Assembly (NCBI RefSeq): GCF_016583825.1
Contig: NZ_NRRV01000003.1
Location: 62,001 to 126,000 of the forward strand
Origin: Thiohalocapsa halophila
GTDB taxonomy: Bacteria > Pseudomonadota > Gammaproteobacteria > Chromatiales > Chromatiaceae
Length of the DNA: 64,000 bases
Direction of reading: 5' to 3'
Positions within the stretch are counted from its first letter, which is position 1. Every line of letters begins with the position of its first letter. Below the pieces are notes generated by a model. It had not been told where the DNA came from. It saw nothing but the letters and a program-made list of their open reading frames with translations, and did not search any database. The position numbers and the translations under genes are program-made. Below are positions 48,106 through 57,729 of this stretch, piece after piece.

Positions 48106-50900
48106 GCAGCTATCAGGGTATGCGCTGGTTCAAGTGCGATCTTCAGGTCCAAACACCAGCGGATCGGGCAAACTGGCGGGGCTCCCCCATGGGAAAGGGA
48201 GAGGAGGCCGAACGCGCGGCTGCTGAAGCCTACATTCGTCGTTGTTATAAAATTGGTCTCGAAGTCATCGCCGTAACGGATCACAACTTCCTGTCTAAAG
48301 GGTTCATTCCGTACCTGCGCCAGGCGATCGATGCGATCTCCGTGGAGTACGCTTACAGAATTGTCCTGTTTCCGGGCTTCGAGTTTGAGGCGGACGTAGG
48401 AAAAGGCTGCCATGTGCTCGCCTTGTTTGAGCCTGATGCGGATCTCGACGAGATTGATCATTACCTGACGGAATGTGGAGTTACCTATCCGCGCGTCCAG
48501 AACGGTGTGTTGAAGAAGTCCACCAAGCGGCTTCCGGAAATTCTCGACATCGTTCAGCGGACCACTCCAGAGGGTGTGCAGCGGGGGTTGATCATCTTGC
48601 CCCATGTTATGGGTGACGACGGACTGTTCGACTCTGGAAGGATCGGAGATTGGCTCCAGCAGGAGGAATTCGTCAATCCCGGCCTGCTCGCCGTCGAAGT
48701 GCCAAAACCTGTATCGAGGATGTCCAGCGGTTTCCAGAAGCTCTTCGGGGCAGGAGAAGACTGTGACCCGGGCTGGCGCCGCAGGCGCTCGATTGCCTGC
48801 GTTATGGGTTCGGACGCGAAGGCCTTGCGGGCGGAGGAGAATTCGGAGAACCCTCTGGGTAAGCGCTATACCTGGATCAAGATGTCGGCGCCCTCGATCG
48901 AATCCCTGCGCCAAGCCTTTCTGGATCATGACTCCCGTATTCGCCTCCCGGAGGACCCGGCGACGGACGTGAATCCAGCGGATCGGCAGTACCAAGCCCG
49001 CATCCTCTCCCTAAGCGTGGAGGGCGCGGCCTTCGTTGAGGATCAGCAGGTCGATTTCTCCCCCAATCTCAACTGCATCATCGGCGGTCGCGGCAGCGGT
49101 AAGTCGACGCTGTTGGAGTATTTGAGGTTGGCCCTTCGCAAGGATCGGTCGGATCGCGTACAGGATGACCGTACCAAAGAGAAGATTGAGCGTATCCGCA
49201 AGACGCTCGCTGGGCCGGACTCCCGGGTACGGGTCCAATGGCGTAGTCGGGACGGCGTTGAGGACGAACTGGTGCTCGCTTCCGGGGAAGCGAGCGTGGC
49301 GGGACGGGAGGTCGTGGACGCCGATACCTTCTTCCGCGGGCTGCCGGTGCGGTTCTTCAGTCAACAGCAGCTGACCCAGCTGACCGAGAAGGACAGTAAC
49401 AACCTCCTGCCGCTCATCGACGATTTCGCCCGGGCGGACATGGATGCCCTCGAGGCCCGCGAGCGGGAGTTGCGCGCCGAGATCGCCAGCCTGTTCCAAA
49501 CCCGGCGCCAGCAGGTGGTCCTCCAGGGCGAGCACCAGCGGCTTTCGCAAGAGGTTGCGGAGCTGACCCGCCAGCGCAGCGCCCGTGCCGGTCTTCAGGC
49601 CGCGGCCGACGCCCACTTGCGGCTCCAGGCGGAGAATAAGCTGGCGGAACGCATTCGATCGCAGGCCAGCGAGCCGAAGGCTTGGGTTGAGCTGGCGGAG
49701 GACTTCGCCGAGAGCCACTCTCCACTCGGATCAGTTGCCGACACCTGGCCCCACGGGGACTGGTTCAAGACCTTGGACAACAAGGTGGAGCAGGCGAAGC
49801 AGGCGTTGCTGGCCTCCATCAAGGCTGCGGTGGAGACCTATGTGCAGGAGGTTTCTGACCTGTTCGATAAGGACGCGGCTTGGCCGGGCATCGCTGACGC
49901 CCTTGCCAAGGCGGATGCGGAGTTTGCTATAGCATGCAGGGCGCAGGGCCTTTCGCCCGAGGAGGTTGCCAGAGTTCAGGAGATCGACAAGGAGTTGCGT
50001 GCTAAACAGGTAGAGCTCGAAGGCAACCAGCGTAAGCTCGACGCCTTGGAGACGGAGGTGGCGCCGTTGGAGGATCGCTATCGTGATCTGCTAAAAATCT
50101 GGCGGGAGCAGCACCGACTTCGTGAAGCGGCCGCGGACAAGGCCAATCGCGAGAGCGCCGCTTTGCAGCAGCGGTTCCTGGAGGTGACAGTGCGCTACTC
50201 CGGTGAACGCACCGCCTTCAATGCGATCTGGAATGGGCTTGCGCCCAAGGATCGTAGGACGAAGTTGGCTAAGCAGTGGGAGTTTCTCGGGCAGGCCGTT
50301 TTTGAGTACGCACGAGATTTCCATAAAGATTCACCCTGGCACGCCCTGTCAGAGCTGTTTAAACAATCTCAGTCGCTCACCGGCGAACTAGCGGACTGGC
50401 TTGATGAGCTGAAGCAACACCTCAGTTCCGCGGAGATGCTGCCCGAGTGGGAGAACACGCTCGTCAAGCGCGTGCCGGACTTGGTGGACGTAACGCTCTA
50501 TCGCTCCGATGGCTCCCGGGCCGGCTCCATCCATGACGGGGGGCTATCGGATGGTCAGCGTAACACCGCGGCCCTGGCCTTGTTGCTGGCCCAGGGCAAT
50601 GATCCTATCGTCATCGACCAGCCAGAGGACGAGCTGGATTCCAGCTTCATCTACCGCGACTTGGTGCCGATGCTCCGGCGCATGAAGGACCAGCGACAGC
50701 TGATTTTCGCGACCCACAACGCGAATCTGCCGGTCAATGGGGATGCGGAGCTGGTGTACGCGTTGGAAACCCGCAACGGCCGCGGGTGTCTGCTCGCCGA
50801 GGGCGGGCTGGATCGGCCCGGCGTTTGCGGCGCCGTGTTGGATGTGATGGAAGGCTCCAAGGAGGCGTTCCAGCGCCGGCGCGAGAAGTACCATTTCTGA
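48102..50900 (+). CDS. TrlF-like PHP-domain/SMC-type ATPase
   Basis: Fusion of a PHP phosphoesterase-like domain (about residues 1-285) with a large ABC/SMC-like ATPase, 932 residues. The ATG at 48102 follows AGGAG and overlaps the preceding stop (ATGA). In the PHP part motif II is intact (VIAVTDHNF), but motif I reads CDLQVQTPAD, with Gln in place of both metal-binding His of DLHxHT. The ATPase has Walker A GGRGSGKST near 328, a long coiled-coil region (about 440-720), the signature GGLSDGQRNTAAL, Walker B VIDQPEDELD near 838 and the H-loop FATHNANLPV. This architecture resembles anti-phage nuclease-ATPase fusions. It is nested in BREX between fic and pglZ; its target is unknown. Confidence 0.85.
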   Translation: MSSYQGMRWFKCDLQVQTPADRANWRGSPMGKGEEAERAAAEAYIRRCYKIGLEVIAVTDHNFLSKGFIPYLRQAIDAISVEYAYRIVLFPGFEFEADVGKGCHVLALFEPDADLDEIDHYLTECGVTYPRVQNGVLKKSTKRLPEILDIVQRTTPEGVQRGLIILPHVMGDDGLFDSGRIGDWLQQEEFVNPGLLAVEVPKPVSRMSSGFQKLFGAGEDCDPGWRRRRSIACVMGSDAKALRAEENSENPLGKRYTWIKMSAPSIESLRQAFLDHDSRIRLPEDPATDVNPADRQYQARILSLSVEGAAFVEDQQVDFSPNLNCIIGGRGSGKSTLLEYLRLALRKDRSDRVQDDRTKEKIERIRKTLAGPDSRVRVQWRSRDGVEDELVLASGEASVAGREVVDADTFFRGLPVRFFSQQQLTQLTEKDSNNLLPLIDDFARADMDALEARERELRAEIASLFQTRRQQVVLQGEHQRLSQEVAELTRQRSARAGLQAAADAHLRLQAENKLAERIRSQASEPKAWVELAEDFAESHSPLGSVADTWPHGDWFKTLDNKVEQAKQALLASIKAAVETYVQEVSDLFDKDAAWPGIADALAKADAEFAIACRAQGLSPEEVARVQEIDKELRAKQVELEGNQRKLDALETEVAPLEDRYRDLLKIWREQHRLREAAADKANRESAALQQRFLEVTVRYSGERTAFNAIWNGLAPKDRRTKLAKQWEFLGQAVFEYARDFHKDSPWHALSELFKQSQSLTGELADWLDELKQHLSSAEMLPEWENTLVKRVPDLVDVTLYRSDGSRAGSIHDGGLSDGQRNTAALALLLAQGNDPIVIDQPEDELDSSFIYRDLVPMLRRMKDQRQLIFATHNANLPVNGDAELVYALETRNGRGCLLAEGGLDRPGVCGAVLDVMEGSKEAFQRRREKYHF

Positions 50901-50944
50901 CTGCTGCCGCGAACCCAGGTCCTCGGACCGTAGGCCGATAGCCG

Positions 50945-52222
50945 ATGCTCTACGACGACAAAGATGAGCTGCTGGGCGAGATCACCGCCGGCGAGGACAC
51001 GCTGCTTGAGTTCAAGGAGGTGATCTTCAAGGGCGACCAGGTCCGGTTCGCGAGTGAGGAGGGCAGGGCCAGCAAAGTCATCGCCGAGGTCTTCGTCTCG
51101 ATGGCGAACACGGAAGGCGGCCTGGTGGTGTTCGGCGTAAACAAGCTGGGCGACGTGGTCGGCATCGATCCCGCTAAGCGGGATAAGCTGGAACAGTTTG
51201 TTGTGCAGTGCGCCCTGGATCATTGCGTGCCGCAGATCGAGCCGGCCCTGGATTGGGTGCAACTGCCTGGTTCGGACGGTGCCCGCCGGCTGTGCCTCAA
51301 GGTCTACATTCCGCGAGCCCGCTACTACGTCCACCAGACCAGCGACGGGCGCTTCCTCAAGCGCGTGAGCAGTCACCGCAAGCCGATTCCGCCAGAGCAG
51401 TTGGGGCGGATGCTCGCGAGCCGCCAGCTCTTGTTGCCCTTCGAGGAACGCCCAGTGTTCGGGGCAGAGCTGGAGGTACTGAGCCGCAGCCGCTTCGAGC
51501 GCTACCACCGGGAGCGTTTCGACCGGTCCCTTTCCGAGACCGGGCTCCCCTACGAGCGACTTTTGGCCAACCTCAAGCTCGCCGTACACGAGGAGGACCG
51601 CCCGTGGCGGCCCAGCAACGTCGGTCTGCTGCTGTTTGCCGATCAGCCCGAGACTCATCTTCCAGGCGCTTACGTGGACGTGGCGGTCTACGATCACGAC
51701 GTCGCCGATGGCAACACGCTGGACACGAAGCGGATCACCGGCCCGATCCCGGACCAGATCGAAGGGGTGCTGACGTATCTGCGGACGAGCCCGTTGGTGG
51801 CGGTGCGGTCGCAGAAGGACGGGCTCGGTCGGCGGGACCGGCCTGCATACAGCGAGCACGCGCTCCAGGAGGCCATTGTCAACGCCCTAGCCCACAGGGA
51901 CTATGAGATCACCGGCGCTCAGGTCATCGTGACCCTGTTCCCGGACCGCATCGAGATCCGCAACCCAGGCGGTCTGCACAACACGCTGACCGAGGAGAAT
52001 CTCTACGCTGGCTGCCAGCCGGTGCGCCGCAACCAGATACTGGCCGGCTTCCTGCGGGATTATGGCAACCTGACAACCGGGCGACGTTATATGGAGACGC
52101 GAGGCGAAGGCTTCTTGACGCTGGTCAGGATCAGCACCGAGCTGTCCGGTCGACGCCCGGACTTGGAGAACACGGGCGGGGCAGTGAAGCTGACACTCTA
52201 TGCGGCGCGACTCGATGCCTGA
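50945..52222 (+). CDS. AlbA_2/Schlafen-like domain plus GHKL ATPase protein
   Basis: Putative nucleic-acid-binding ATP-binding protein of 425 residues, of the group often labelled RecG-related. The N-terminal AlbA_2 domain (about 15-150) shows TLLEFKEVIF and VSMANTEGGLVVFGVNK. The C-terminal HATPase_c_4 domain (about 290-420) has EHALQEAIVNALAHRDY, which carries the Asn and Asp expected for ATP binding, and FPDRIEIRNPGGL. The start ATG at 50945 is 44 bases after the TrlF-like gene; no strong ribosome-binding site is seen. The end overlaps the start of pglZ, tying it to the BREX message. Proteins of this type occur in defence islands, but their mechanism is not known. Confidence 0.85.
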   Translation: MLYDDKDELLGEITAGEDTLLEFKEVIFKGDQVRFASEEGRASKVIAEVFVSMANTEGGLVVFGVNKLGDVVGIDPAKRDKLEQFVVQCALDHCVPQIEPALDWVQLPGSDGARRLCLKVYIPRARYYVHQTSDGRFLKRVSSHRKPIPPEQLGRMLASRQLLLPFEERPVFGAELEVLSRSRFERYHRERFDRSLSETGLPYERLLANLKLAVHEEDRPWRPSNVGLLLFADQPETHLPGAYVDVAVYDHDVADGNTLDTKRITGPIPDQIEGVLTYLRTSPLVAVRSQKDGLGRRDRPAYSEHALQEAIVNALAHRDYEITGAQVIVTLFPDRIEIRNPGGLHNTLTEENLYAGCQPVRRNQILAGFLRDYGNLTTGRRYMETRGEGFLTLVRISTELSGRRPDLENTGGAVKLTLYAARLDA

Positions 52223-54551
52223 GACCGTCCTCGACCGCGTTCTCGGCTCCCTGCGCAGCGCCGCGAACGTGAGCCGCGCCTACCAGGTGCGGCCCGCCGC
52301 CGTGCTCTGGACCGACCACGAGGCGCAGTGGCGCAGGTTGGCCGAACGGCTGCGCGAGATGCTGCCGGAGCTGCTGGTGCTCGGGGACCACGCGCCGGGG
52401 GAGCGCCGCGGACCGGCTATCTGGATCAAGTGCATGCTGGCGCGAACCCTAGACGAGGCCGATTGGCCGGCGACGGCAGTGCCCATCATCTACTTACCTG
52501 GCGTGTCCCGCTCGGACCTGCGCGCTATCGAGACCTGCCCGCGGGAGCTGCAGCCGCTGGCGGAGCTTCAGTACCGGGGCGTGTTCTGGAGTCAGCTCAA
52601 CGGCAAGGACTGGACCGTCAACGCCTTCCTGTCCAGCAGCCACGGCGGACTCAACCTGGACCTGTCCGCCGACCAGGCGACGCGCCTTGCCATGCACCGG
52701 GCGCTCGACGTGCTCCTCGACACCCCGGTGGAGGACCTCAAGGGCCGGCGGCTGGAAGCGGCAGATTTCGACGCCTTACTGAGCGCTGATCCCGTGCGCG
52801 ATGTACTGACCTGGATGAACCATCCTGAAGGCGTTGCCCAAGAGTGGCAGGGGGCCCGCTGGGACGCCTTCCGCAGCCGCTGCAAAGCGGACTGGAAGCT
52901 CGACCCCGAGGCCGACGGTGTGTTGGTCGCTGCCGAGCGCATCGCAGAGGCGCGCCCGGAGTGGGGCTCGGTTTGGGAGCGCTACCAAGGTGGCTGGCGC
53001 GCCTTCCCGAAGGTGATCGAGCGGTTGCGGCTCGCATCGCTGCCGGTGCATCCGGATCTCTTCACGGAGCTGAGCCGCTACCCGAACGCCAACGACGAGG
53101 CGGAGGAGAAATTGCGGTCCGAGCTGACCGCACTGGCTGGCTTAGAGCCGGGCGAGGCGGCAGCAAGGCTGCAGACGCTCGAACAACATCACGGGACACG
53201 CCGACAATGGCTGTGGGCGGAGATGGGTCAGGCGCCTTTGGCACGGGCGCTGGAGCCGCTGTCGCGGCTGGGAACGCTGGTCGGCAAGCCCTTCGGCGGA
53301 CAGCATCTGGAGGACATGGCCGCCGCATACCAGGACGAGCTCTGGCAGGTCGACGCAGCAGCCCGGCAAGCCCTTGCAGGTGTGCGGACCAAGGCCGATG
53401 CCGAGGCCGTAAGCACCGCGCTACAGGCCGTCTACGTGCCCTGGCTGGCCGAGGCGAACCAGCGGTTCCAGGACCTGCTGCGCAAAGACGGCTATCCGGG
53501 CTCCTCAGTCGTTCAAGAATCGAGAGGCGCCTACCAAGCCGGTGGGGAGTGCTGGCTGTTCGTGGACGGGCTGCGCTTTGACGTTGCTCAGGACCTCGCG
53601 GCCGCCCTCAAGCGCGAGGGGCTGGAGGCAGGCATCGCGGTCGATTGGGCGCCGGTGCCCTCGGTGACCGCTTCCGGCAAAGTGGCCTGCTCACCGGTCG
53701 CACACCTCGCCCAGGGTCGCATGACCGACCAGGACTTCGTGCCCAGCCATGGCAGCCAGGATAAGCCGCTCAATACGGCGTTGCTCCGAAAGGCGCTCAA
53801 GGACGAGAGCTGGCAGGTCTTGGGCGGCAGCGACACGGGTGATCCATCGGGCCGGGCCTGGACCGAAATGGGTGACCTGGACCACTACGGCCACGAGCAC
53901 GGCCTGCGCCTCGCCCGAGAGGTGCCGGTGATCCTGGAGTCCATCGTCGAGCAGATCCGCTACCTGATGGACGCCGGCTGGAAGCAGATCCGGATCGTCA
54001 CCGACCATGGGTGGCTGCTGGTGCCCGGCGGCATGCCGAAGACGGAGCTGGCGAAGTTCCTCACCGCCACGCGCTGGGGCCGCTGCGCCGCCCTCTCGGA
54101 CACGGCGAAGCCGACCGCGCTGACGCTTACCTGGAGCTGGTGCAAGGACGTGCGCATTGCCCTGGCGCCGGGGATTTCTAGCTTCATCGCCGGTCAGGAA
54201 TACGGACACGGGGGCCTGAGCCTGCAGGAGAGCATCATTCCGGTGGTGACCGTGACGCGCCCGGCGGGCGTCGAGGACGCGATGTGCGTGAGCGTGCAGG
54301 AGATCAAGTGGACCGGGCTGCGCTGCCGTGTCACCGTCGAGGGTGCGCAGGCGGGCTTCACGGCAGACCTGCGGCAGAAGGCGAACGACCCGAAGACCAG
54401 CAAGACCGGCGGCGGCAAGCCGCTCAAGGCCGGGAAGGCGTCGCTGATGGTCGAGGACGAAGAGCTGGAAGGCGAGGCCATCTCGTTGGTCATCCTGGAT
54501 GGGAATGGGCAGGCGCTCGCCAAGATGCCAACCGTGATCGGCGGAGAGTGA
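52215..54551 (+). CDS. pglZ: BREX phosphatase-like protein PglZ (probably type B)
   Basis: Alkaline-phosphatase-superfamily core component of BREX, needed for exclusion. The ATG at 52215 (MPETVLDRVLGSL) matches the PglZ start and lies inside the end of the preceding gene, giving 778 residues; an ATG five codons upstream is also possible. The N-terminal part has PAAVLWTDHEAQW and GPAIWIKCMLA. The phosphatase domain shows ECWLFVDGLRFD near residue 445 with metal-binding Asp, DHYGHEHG, and VTDHGWLLVPGG near 595. The last 120 residues are a separate beta-rich domain. N-terminal wording suggests the type B branch of BREX-1 PglZ. brxL follows after 4 bases. Confidence 0.92.
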   Translation: MPETVLDRVLGSLRSAANVSRAYQVRPAAVLWTDHEAQWRRLAERLREMLPELLVLGDHAPGERRGPAIWIKCMLARTLDEADWPATAVPIIYLPGVSRSDLRAIETCPRELQPLAELQYRGVFWSQLNGKDWTVNAFLSSSHGGLNLDLSADQATRLAMHRALDVLLDTPVEDLKGRRLEAADFDALLSADPVRDVLTWMNHPEGVAQEWQGARWDAFRSRCKADWKLDPEADGVLVAAERIAEARPEWGSVWERYQGGWRAFPKVIERLRLASLPVHPDLFTELSRYPNANDEAEEKLRSELTALAGLEPGEAAARLQTLEQHHGTRRQWLWAEMGQAPLARALEPLSRLGTLVGKPFGGQHLEDMAAAYQDELWQVDAAARQALAGVRTKADAEAVSTALQAVYVPWLAEANQRFQDLLRKDGYPGSSVVQESRGAYQAGGECWLFVDGLRFDVAQDLAAALKREGLEAGIAVDWAPVPSVTASGKVACSPVAHLAQGRMTDQDFVPSHGSQDKPLNTALLRKALKDESWQVLGGSDTGDPSGRAWTEMGDLDHYGHEHGLRLAREVPVILESIVEQIRYLMDAGWKQIRIVTDHGWLLVPGGMPKTELAKFLTATRWGRCAALSDTAKPTALTLTWSWCKDVRIALAPGISSFIAGQEYGHGGLSLQESIIPVVTVTRPAGVEDAMCVSVQEIKWTGLRCRVTVEGAQAGFTADLRQKANDPKTSKTGGGKPLKAGKASLMVEDEELEGEAISLVILDGNGQALAKMPTVIGGE

Positions 54552-54555
54552 TGCG

Positions 54556-56601
54556 ATGCAGCTGGACGAGCTCGACCGAAAGGCCGCCGAGCACTTCGAA
54601 GGCTATGTCGTGCGCAAGGACCTGGTGCGACAGTTCAGCCGCCAGTTCCCGGTACCGACCTATGTGGTGGAGTTCCTGCTCGGGCGCTATTGCGCCACCA
54701 TCGACGAGGAAGAGATCAACGAGGGTCTCGACATCGTCCAGCGCCAGCTCGCCTCGCGCACGGTCAAGGCGGGTGAGCAGGAGCTGTTCAAGGCCCGCGC
54801 CCGTGAGGAGGGGACGGTCAAGCTGATCGACCTGGTCAGCGTCCGCCTGGATGCCAAGACGGACTCCTATGTCACCATCCTGCCGAGCCTGCAGCTCAAG
54901 GACGTGCGCATCGCCCCGGAGATGGTGCGCGCGCACGAGCGGCTGCTGACCGGCGGCTTCTACGCCGAAGTGACGCTGAGCTATGACTCCGCCATCGCCC
55001 AAGAGGCCCATGGCCGGCCATTCGGCATCGATGCCCTGCGTGCGATCCAGCTCTCCAAGCGGGACGTGCTGGATGTACTGGCGCAGGCACGGGAGGGCCT
55101 GAGCAGCGCCGAGTGGAAGGATTTCCTGTTGCGCAGCGTCGGGCTTGAGCCGGCCCAGCTCAGCGCGCGGGCCAAGGACGCCCTGTTGCTGCGCATGGTC
55201 CCCTTCGTCGAGCGCAACTACAACCTGGTGGAGCTGGGACCGCGGGGCACCGGCAAGAGCCACCTGTTCCAGCAGGTCTCGCCCTATGCCCACCTGATCT
55301 CCGGTGGCAAGGCGACGGTGGCCAAGATGTTCGTCAACAATTCCACCGGACAGCGGGGTCTGGTCTGCCAGTACGATGTGGTCTGCTTCGACGAGGTCTC
55401 AGGCATCTCCTTCGATCAGAAGGATGGCGTGAACATCATGAAGGGATACATGGAGTCCGGCGAGTTCAGCCGTGGCAAGGAGAACATCCGCGCCGACGGC
55501 TCTATGGTGCTGGTGGGCAACTTCGAGGTGGACGTGGAGCACCAACAGCGCGTCGGCCACCTGTTCGGGCCGTTGCCGCCGGAGATGCGCGACGACACGG
55601 CCTTCATGGATCGCATCCATGCCTATCTGCCGGGCTGGGACGTGCCAAAGATGCAGCCGACGCTGTTTACCGACCACTTCGGGCTGGTGAGCGACTTCCT
55701 CTCGGAGTGTTTCAGCCGGCTGCGGATGGAAAGTCGACTGCCGCAGCTCCAGGGCCGGATTCACCTGGGCGGTGCACTCAGCGGGCGTGACATCAACGCC
55801 ACCAACAAGACCGCCAGCGGGCTGCTGAAGCTGCTCTATCCCGCTGCCCGGTCACATATCTCTGACGAGGACCTGGAGTGGGCGGTGCGCCTGGCGCTGG
55901 AGGTGCGCCGGCGCGTGAAGGAGCAACAGAAGCGCATCGGCTCCGCGGAGTTCCGCAACACCCACTTCAGCTATCTGCTCGGCGAGGAAGGCGTCGAGAA
56001 GTTCATCGTCACCCCGGAGCTGACGAGCGAGAACAGCATCGGCGCCGACCCACTGGAGCCGGGGCAGGTGTGGACACTGAGCCCCGGTGGTGCGGACGAA
56101 CACCCGGGCCTGTATCGGATCGAGGTGAACGAGGGACCGGGCAACGGGCTGCGCATCCTGAACAAGCCCACGCCGCCGGCCTTTCAGGAGTCAGTGCGCT
56201 ATGCCGAGCAGAATCTCTACGCCCGCGCCGCCCAGCTGGTTGGCGACCGCGACCCGCGGGCGCACGAGTTCTCGGTCCAGCTTCGGAGCTTCGACGCTGC
56301 CAAGACCGGGAGCCAGGTCGGTGTGGCGGCTCTGATCGCCCTTTGCAGCAGCCTGCTCAAGAAGCCCCTGCGCGGCGGTCTGGTCGTCATCGGCGAGATC
56401 AACCTGGGCGGCTCCATCGAGCCGCTCCACAACGCCGTCACCCTCGTCGAGCTGGCCATCGAGAAAGGGGCGCAGGCCGTGCTGATGCCGGTATCGAGCC
56501 GCCGGCAGCTCTTCGACCTCTCCGACGACATGGCGACCAAGGTCGACACGCAGTTCTACCAAGACGCCAGGGATGCCTTGCTGAAGGCGTTGGTGGAGTA
56601 G
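54556..56601 (+). CDS. brxL: BREX Lon-like AAA+ protein BrxL
   Basis: Last core BREX gene, an AAA+ protein with a C-terminal Lon-protease-like domain. BrxL has been described as a DNA-binding ring-forming ATPase. It has 681 residues from the ATG at 54556. Walker A is GPRGTGKSHLF near residue 229, Walker B CFDEVSGISF near 276. The C-terminal domain (about 560-681) keeps the Lon fold segments VGVAALIALCSSLL and GGSIEPLHNAVTLVE. By eye, however, the Ser of GPSAG and the Lys of the dyad are not at the Lon positions, so proteolysis is doubtful. The gene is intact and closes the operon; a decayed region begins directly after. Confidence 0.95.
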   Translation: MQLDELDRKAAEHFEGYVVRKDLVRQFSRQFPVPTYVVEFLLGRYCATIDEEEINEGLDIVQRQLASRTVKAGEQELFKARAREEGTVKLIDLVSVRLDAKTDSYVTILPSLQLKDVRIAPEMVRAHERLLTGGFYAEVTLSYDSAIAQEAHGRPFGIDALRAIQLSKRDVLDVLAQAREGLSSAEWKDFLLRSVGLEPAQLSARAKDALLLRMVPFVERNYNLVELGPRGTGKSHLFQQVSPYAHLISGGKATVAKMFVNNSTGQRGLVCQYDVVCFDEVSGISFDQKDGVNIMKGYMESGEFSRGKENIRADGSMVLVGNFEVDVEHQQRVGHLFGPLPPEMRDDTAFMDRIHAYLPGWDVPKMQPTLFTDHFGLVSDFLSECFSRLRMESRLPQLQGRIHLGGALSGRDINATNKTASGLLKLLYPAARSHISDEDLEWAVRLALEVRRRVKEQQKRIGSAEFRNTHFSYLLGEEGVEKFIVTPELTSENSIGADPLEPGQVWTLSPGGADEHPGLYRIEVNEGPGNGLRILNKPTPPAFQESVRYAEQNLYARAAQLVGDRDPRAHEFSVQLRSFDAAKTGSQVGVAALIALCSSLLKKPLRGGLVVIGEINLGGSIEPLHNAVTLVELAIEKGAQAVLMPVSSRRQLFDLSDDMATKVDTQFYQDARDALLKALVE

Positions 56602-56868
56602 TCGCAGCTTGGGTCCACCCGGATGCCGCGACAGAATTCCTTCATCGATGGCGCGCGACTATCCGTGATTGCAGGTGGCGTGAAGTGCGCCTTGCCGCTT
56701 CCCATGTGCGTCGAGGCCCGCCAGAAACTGCGTCGCCGCGCCGCCGGTTCGACAAGGGCCCCGCGGGCCAAGCGACAGCCCGCACTCACTTTGCGCCGGT
56801 CGGCATGGCGAGTGAGCGGTCCAGATCGCAACCGGCTGCAGACCGGGCGAGGCCGGTGACTGCCTCAG
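56602..56868. other. Non-coding stretch after brxL
   Basis: This is 267 bases with several short open frames on both strands, none with protein-like composition, start signals or a recognised domain. The wording of the DNA is unlike the genes on either side. It may be a dispersed or decayed element at the island boundary; no terminal repeats were found. Confidence 0.4.
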
Positions 56869-57078
56869 CTATGCTTGCATCTGCCCGCCCCCGTATAGAC
56901 GATCCGAATCGTGCACATCCGCCGGCCGCCGGCCGCAGGCCGTGCAGCGCGGCGGTGCCGGCAGCTCCGGAATCCTCCTAGGATCGATGGAGGCCGCGCG
57001 GCCGCATGCCTCACAGGACGCGATCAGGTCGGACTGCCAGGGCGGGTAGGTGTCGGGCGTATTGGCGGTCTCAAGCAT
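56869..57078 (-). CDS. Possible small zinc-ribbon protein
   Basis: I do not recognise the family. From the ATG at 57078 the frame gives 69 residues with two CxxC pairs, CEACGR and CTACGR, separated by about 25 residues rich in Pro and Arg, the layout of a zinc ribbon. A longer in-frame start at 57177 would add 33 residues of poor composition. The region is otherwise decayed and no ribosome-binding site is obvious, so this may be the remaining part of a broken gene. No neighbour points to a function. Confidence 0.4.
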   Translation of the reverse strand: MLETANTPDTYPPWQSDLIASCEACGRAASIDPRRIPELPAPPRCTACGRRPADVHDSDRLYGGGQMQA

Positions 57079-57182
57079 CCGGGTGCGCCGTGCTGGGATG
57101 ATATCGTAGCCTGGGTTTGAGACAGAGGCGTTGCCCAAGCGCATGAGCGCATCCCAGCTATCACAGAACACCTGCAACCTGA

Positions 57183-57479
57183 CCTGCCGCGCGGTCCCAT
57201 GAAGGCCAACCGCCGCGGAGCTTCGCCGAGGCCGATAGGGCGACGCTCGGGCTGCTGTGGCGTGATCGACCGCCGTTTGCCGAGGCTGTCGCGGGCCGAG
57301 CGTTTACGGAGCCGTCTGGCGAACCCCCGACCCTAGATGTTCTGAAAGACGCGCGGAACCGATGGACGGCCGAGCTGACGACCTATCCTGAACCGTTGCG
57401 TGAGGCTATCGGGACCAACTGCGAGGCGCTGTTCGAAGGGGCGGAGCGGTGGTGTCCAATGGGCGGGCGCACACCGTAG
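57183..57479 (+). pseudogene. Open frame without start codon, probable gene remnant
   Basis: A stop at 57180-57182 is followed by 98 sense codons to a TAG at 57477. From about 57228 they read as ordinary protein with GC-rich third positions (FAEADRATLGLLWRDRPP, then DARNRWTAELTTYPEPLREA). There is no ATG, and no GTG or TTG start in the early part, so it is likely the inner part of a gene that has lost its 5' end. I cannot name the family. The 411 bases from here to 57890 contain only a hairpin and the cassette core site. Confidence 0.4.
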
Positions 57480-57729
57480 CGTGGGGTGGGCTCTGGACGA
57501 AGCCAGAAATCGCCGGCTTTCTGGCAGACAGCGGCCGCTCAGAACAGGCTGCGCTGACGGCAGCATGCGGCCAGTAACAGACTTGACGCCGCACTGCCCG
57601 ACGGACAGCATAAGGAACTTAGCAACGCACATCGAAAGCGCCGCGAACCCGTTGATTCACTGTATGTGCTGCCCCTTCCAACGGCGGATGCCCGGCGGAG
57701 ATATGCTGTCAATCGACCACTGTGCGGCT

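Noticed and set aside
56623..56859. 78-residue frame after brxL
   Set aside because: Arg-rich, low-complexity product without a ribosome-binding site, and an equally long frame exists on the opposite strand.
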